DNA from: an uncultured Bacillota bacterium
GTDB lineage: Bacteria; Bacillota_I; Bacilli_A; Erysipelotrichales; Erysipelotrichaceae
Reading direction: 5' to 3'
NCBI GenBank assembly: GCA_946619805.1
Contig: CAMOMM010000025.1
Coordinates: 1 to 8,729 of the forward strand
DNA: 8,729 nt
Shown: in pieces, positions 6,241 to 8,729 of the stretch
How positions within the stretch are numbered: the stretch's first letter is position 1
How the letters are laid out: each line of letters starts with the position of its first letter
Made by a program: the position numbers and the translations under genes
Notes under the pieces: generated by a model
Seen by the model: the letters and a program-made list of their open reading frames with translations, nothing else
The model's database searches: none
What the model was told of the DNA's origin: nothing

Positions 6241-7686
6241 ATGAAGAAAAAACATATTGTATTAAAGATAATCCTGGCAGTATTTCTATGTATAGTCCGG
6301 ATTGGTGGATATATGATCTGGAAAGCGTACAGTGATCATAAGAAATACATGGGGCATGGCTTTGATTACATGCACGGCTGGTCAACAACAGACTTTACGG
6401 GATATCACGTCTATGACGGTAAGAAACTGGTTACTCTTGATCACGAAGCTTCATTGATAATTGAAAACGAAGAGGACATGCCGGTACTGGATGGGGCGGA
6501 AGCCTGTTATCCGGTTTACAGTGCCCTGGCAAAAGCCGTCTATAAGGACATCGGTGCCATTGAAGGAAAATACCATGATGAAGCGGAAAAGGCCTGGAAT
6601 TCAAGAGACGGAATCAAGAGCGTGGATTACGTTGTCAGAAATACTTACTTTTACAATGGAAGGATCGTAACCTTTACCAATACGGTTGAAGGATACCGAC
6701 GACTGGTATGCGGCGATGTGGATATTGTATTGGCTGCCAGACCTTCACGGAACCAGAAGGAAGAAGCCACGCATCAGATGGAACAGATCATGACCATTCC
6801 TGTCGGAAAGGAAGCCTTCATCTTCTTTGTGGAAGAAGATAATCCGGTGGATAATCTTACCAGCGAGCAGATAAGAGGGATCTACCACGGTGATATAACC
6901 AACTGGAAACAGGTCGGCGGTAAAAACCAGAAGATCATTGCCTTCCAGAGACCGGAGGATTCAGGATCACAGGTCATGATGAAATGGTTCATGGGTGATG
7001 TAAGCCTTAAGGAACCTAAGAAGGTTGAGTATGTCGGAGGCATGGGTGAACTTTTCAGCAAGGTTGCGGAATACAACAATGAAAGAGGAGCCATGGGCTA
7101 TACCTTCAGATATTTTCTGACCGGTCTTAATCAGGAAACCCATGTAAAGATACTGTCAGTCGACGGTGTTGAACCGACTATGGAAAACATCAAGAACGGC
7201 AGTTATCCGGCAACTGTTGATCTGGTATGCGCATATCTGGCATCCAATGATAAGGAAAGCGTCAGGCAGATGATAGAGTTCATGTTATCGGATGACGGCC
7301 AGTACATCATTGAACAGACAGGCTACCGGGGATTACCGGACCGCAATGTCACAGCCAGAGTGGAAAACGAAGTGGAACAGGCTGAACCAGATGAATATGT
7401 TTCCCGGGATGGCAGCTGGACACTTAACCGCTATTATTCCAGCCTGGATAAGCTTGTCATTCTGGAATTCAGAAACGGGAAAACCCGAGTGAAGGGTAAC
7501 CTGTGGTACTATGGCGTAGAAGAGGATAAGAACTGGCCATATCAGTTTGAAAGGTTCGGCACATACATGTGCATCGACATGAATTATGACGGTGATAAGG
7601 ATCAATATATGATCGGTCAGGCTTATGGGGAAATAACGATGGAACTGCCGCCTGAGGGAACAGTCTTTATCAGAAAAAGCCAGTAA
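6241..7686 (+). CDS. Membrane-anchored PstS-like substrate-binding protein with extra C-terminal domain
   Basis: This 481-residue protein starts with MKKKH and one hydrophobic segment (about residues 6-27), a signal anchor or signal peptide. The cysteine in it lacks a lipobox. Residues of about 75-365 are a type 2 periplasmic-binding fold of the PstS kind. DNLTSEQIRGIYHGDITNWK (204-223) followed by VGG and RPEDSGSQVM (237-246) match the PstS pattern in which SGT-type residues bind the oxyanion. Residues 385-481 are an additional domain rich in aromatic residues. It contains DMNYDGDKDQ (446-455), similar to a D-x-N-x-D-G-x-x-D calcium-loop or FG-GAP motif. The start is ATG 6241, with GAGGAAA 5 bases upstream; an in-frame TTG at 6160 would lie within the terminator. 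No transporter subunits adjoin it. Surface phosphate or other ligand sensing is possible, but the ligand is unknown. Confidence 0.85.
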   Translation: MKKKHIVLKIILAVFLCIVRIGGYMIWKAYSDHKKYMGHGFDYMHGWSTTDFTGYHVYDGKKLVTLDHEASLIIENEEDMPVLDGAEACYPVYSALAKAVYKDIGAIEGKYHDEAEKAWNSRDGIKSVDYVVRNTYFYNGRIVTFTNTVEGYRRLVCGDVDIVLAARPSRNQKEEATHQMEQIMTIPVGKEAFIFFVEEDNPVDNLTSEQIRGIYHGDITNWKQVGGKNQKIIAFQRPEDSGSQVMMKWFMGDVSLKEPKKVEYVGGMGELFSKVAEYNNERGAMGYTFRYFLTGLNQETHVKILSVDGVEPTMENIKNGSYPATVDLVCAYLASNDKESVRQMIEFMLSDDGQYIIEQTGYRGLPDRNVTARVENEVEQAEPDEYVSRDGSWTLNRYYSSLDKLVILEFRNGKTRVKGNLWYYGVEEDKNWPYQFERFGTYMCIDMNYDGDKDQYMIGQAYGEITMELPPEGTVFIRKSQ

Positions 7687-7695
7687 ATAAAGCAG

Positions 7696-7734
7696 AAAAC
7701 GGGGAATGCTTCCGATGGAGACATTCCCTGTTTT
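7696..7734 (+). terminator. Intrinsic terminator after the PstS-like gene
   Basis: The 13 bases at 7696-7708 (AAAACGGGGAATG) pair with 7722-7734 (CATTCCCTGTTTT), with one G-T wobble and a 13-base loop. The T-rich end TTTTGTATTT completes the terminator. The A-run on the left arm means it might also work on the minus strand. Confidence 0.85.
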
Positions 7735-7737
7735 GTA

Positions 7738-7766
7738 TTTATATAAGAGATAAAATGGTTTATAAT
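7738..7766 (+). promoter_or_regulatory. Promoter of the glgB gene
   Basis: TATAAT at 7761-7766 is a consensus -10 box 20 bases before the ATG. The hexamer 17 bases upstream is TTTATA, a weak -35. It lies directly after the terminator, so glgB probably begins its own transcription unit. Confidence 0.55.
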
Positions 7767-7786
7767 GTTAAACAGGAGATTATGCT

Positions 7787-8729
7787 ATGATAAATAAAGA
7801 ACTACAGTCATTCTATGACGGATATTCATTACATGCCTACAACGTTTTTGGCGCTCACTTTACCAAGGGAAAGGAAGGCGTATGCTTCAGGCTGTACGCT
7901 CCCAATGCCAGAAGTGTCAGACTGATAGGCGATTTTAATAACTGGAACAAGGATGCGACCCTGCTGAAGAAGATCAATAAGGAAGTCTGGGAGACGACGG
8001 TAAAAGGACTGCCGGAATATGCACAGTACAAATATGTCATTGAGCAGGCAGACGGAAGTTTTGTCACCAAGACTGACCCGTTCGCTTTCTATAATGAAAT
8101 GCGTCCGGGATGGGTCTGCAAGGTCGTTGATGTTGACGAATACAAATGGTCTGATGAGGAATGGATCAGAAACAGAAACTGCAATCTTGATAAGCCGATG
8201 AGTATTTATGAAGTTCATCTGGGCGGCTTCAAGCATCACGGTGCCGGCAGATGGTTCACCTACTATGAAATGATCGATGAACTGATTCCTTATGTTAAGG
8301 AAATGGGATATACCCATATTGAGCTGATGCCTCTGAACGAATACCCGTTTGACGGGTCCTGGGGTTATCAGCAGTACGGCTATTTCTCTGTTACCAGCCG
8401 TTATGGCAACTGTTATCAGCTGCAGATGTTCATTGATGCCTGCCACAGAAACGGCATCGGAGTCATCATGGACATAGTCATGGCTCACTTTGTCAAGGAC
8501 GAATTCGGCCTGATTAAATATGACGGAACCTGTGTGTATGAAAGCAATGATCCGGGCAAGAGTGAAAGCCAGTGGGATACCCTGTATTTTGATTTCTCCA
8601 AGAATACGGTTGTCAGCTTCTTGATGAGTTCAGCTTCATTATGGATCGACAAGTATCACTGTGACGGTTTACGCGTCGATGCCGTCAGCAACCTGATCTA
8701 TCACAACGGGGACTCTACCAAGGGTGAAA
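7787..8729 (+). CDS. glgB: 1,4-alpha-glucan (glycogen) branching enzyme, 3' end cut by window
   Basis: The frame is open for 314 codons to the window end. GlgB moves a stretch of alpha-1,4 glucan onto a 6-hydroxyl to make glycogen branches in the cytosol. The N-terminal CBM48/E-set domain is visible (VCFRLYAPNA and RLIGDFNNWN), followed by the GH13 barrel. Landmarks are MSIYEVHLGGFKHH, FDGSWGYQQYGYFS, TSRYG, conserved region I DIVMAHF (229-235) and region II DGLRVDAVSN with predicted nucleophile Asp298. The acid-base glutamate and the C-terminal domain lie beyond the window. Compared with E. coli GlgB it lacks the extra N-terminal domain of about 100 residues, as in shorter bacterial forms. 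DIVMAHF differs from the usual DWVPAHF, so it is a somewhat divergent branching enzyme. CAGGAGA lies 7 bases before ATG 7787; an ATG at 7782 is out of frame and stops after two codons. Confidence 0.93.
   Translation, partial: MINKELQSFYDGYSLHAYNVFGAHFTKGKEGVCFRLYAPNARSVRLIGDFNNWNKDATLLKKINKEVWETTVKGLPEYAQYKYVIEQADGSFVTKTDPFAFYNEMRPGWVCKVVDVDEYKWSDEEWIRNRNCNLDKPMSIYEVHLGGFKHHGAGRWFTYYEMIDELIPYVKEMGYTHIELMPLNEYPFDGSWGYQQYGYFSVTSRYGNCYQLQMFIDACHRNGIGVIMDIVMAHFVKDEFGLIKYDGTCVYESNDPGKSESQWDTLYFDFSKNTVVSFLMSSASLWIDKYHCDGLRVDAVSNLIYHNGDSTKGE

Noticed and set aside
7767..7775. GTTAAACAG near the glgB start, identical to bases at 1682-1690
   Set aside because: It is a single half-site without a palindromic partner; an AT-rich promoter region can give this by chance.
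7829..8488. 219-codon minus-strand reading frame
   Set aside because: It lies antisense within the glgB coding region, which has clear branching-enzyme motifs, and has no ribosome binding site or recognisable motif.

Overview
The window looks like chromosomal DNA from a fermentative, low-to-mid GC Gram-positive bacterium (Bacillota). A gut lineage such as the Erysipelotrichaceae is a reasonable guess but not proven. The basis is AGGAGG-type ribosome binding sites, TATAAT-type -10 boxes (several extended with TGn), short hairpin plus T-tract terminators, and a sugar PTS with LacI and DeoR regulators.

Layout: (1) Positions 1-1658, minus strand, carry two regulator genes. They are a DeoR-family repressor that runs off the left edge (1-592) and a complete LacI-family repressor (648-1658). 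(2) Positions 1659-1801 are a divergent control region. It has a promoter facing each way and two near-identical operators close to GGTTAAACGTTTAACC. (3) Positions 1802-6153, plus strand, form a five-gene catabolic operon: a glucose/glucoside-type PTS EIIBC without an EIIA domain, a barrel-like protein of unknown function, RpiB/AlsI-type sugar-phosphate isomerase, an AlsE/Rpe-type 3-epimerase, and a LacI-like sensor with no DNA-binding domain. A clear intrinsic terminator follows the last stop codon directly. (4) Positions 6241-7686 encode a membrane-anchored, PstS-like substrate-binding protein with an extra C-terminal domain, ending in its own terminator. (5) Positions 7787-8729 hold the 5' part of a glycogen branching enzyme gene (glgB), cut by the window end.

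How the genes may work together: EIIBC would import and phosphorylate a hexose, RpiB would isomerise the aldose 6-phosphate to a ketose 6-phosphate, and the epimerase would convert that at C3 into fructose 6-phosphate. The epimerase carries AlsE-like variants (SMMCAN, GFAGQ) in place of the usual ribulose-phosphate epimerase motifs. My best inference is therefore D-allose, or possibly D-allulose, as substrate. From memory only, Listeria has a similar cluster (LacI, epimerase, RpiB, hypothetical, PTS) that has been linked to D-allose use.

The most unusual element is the last operon gene. It is a complete LacI-type effector-binding domain with conserved pocket motifs, a good start site and translational coupling to the epimerase gene, but no helix-turn-helix and no room for one. 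It pairs naturally with the full-length LacI protein encoded divergently, which suggests two-protein sugar sensing or modulation by hetero-oligomers. The conserved unknown protein between EIIBC and RpiB is the second main unknown.
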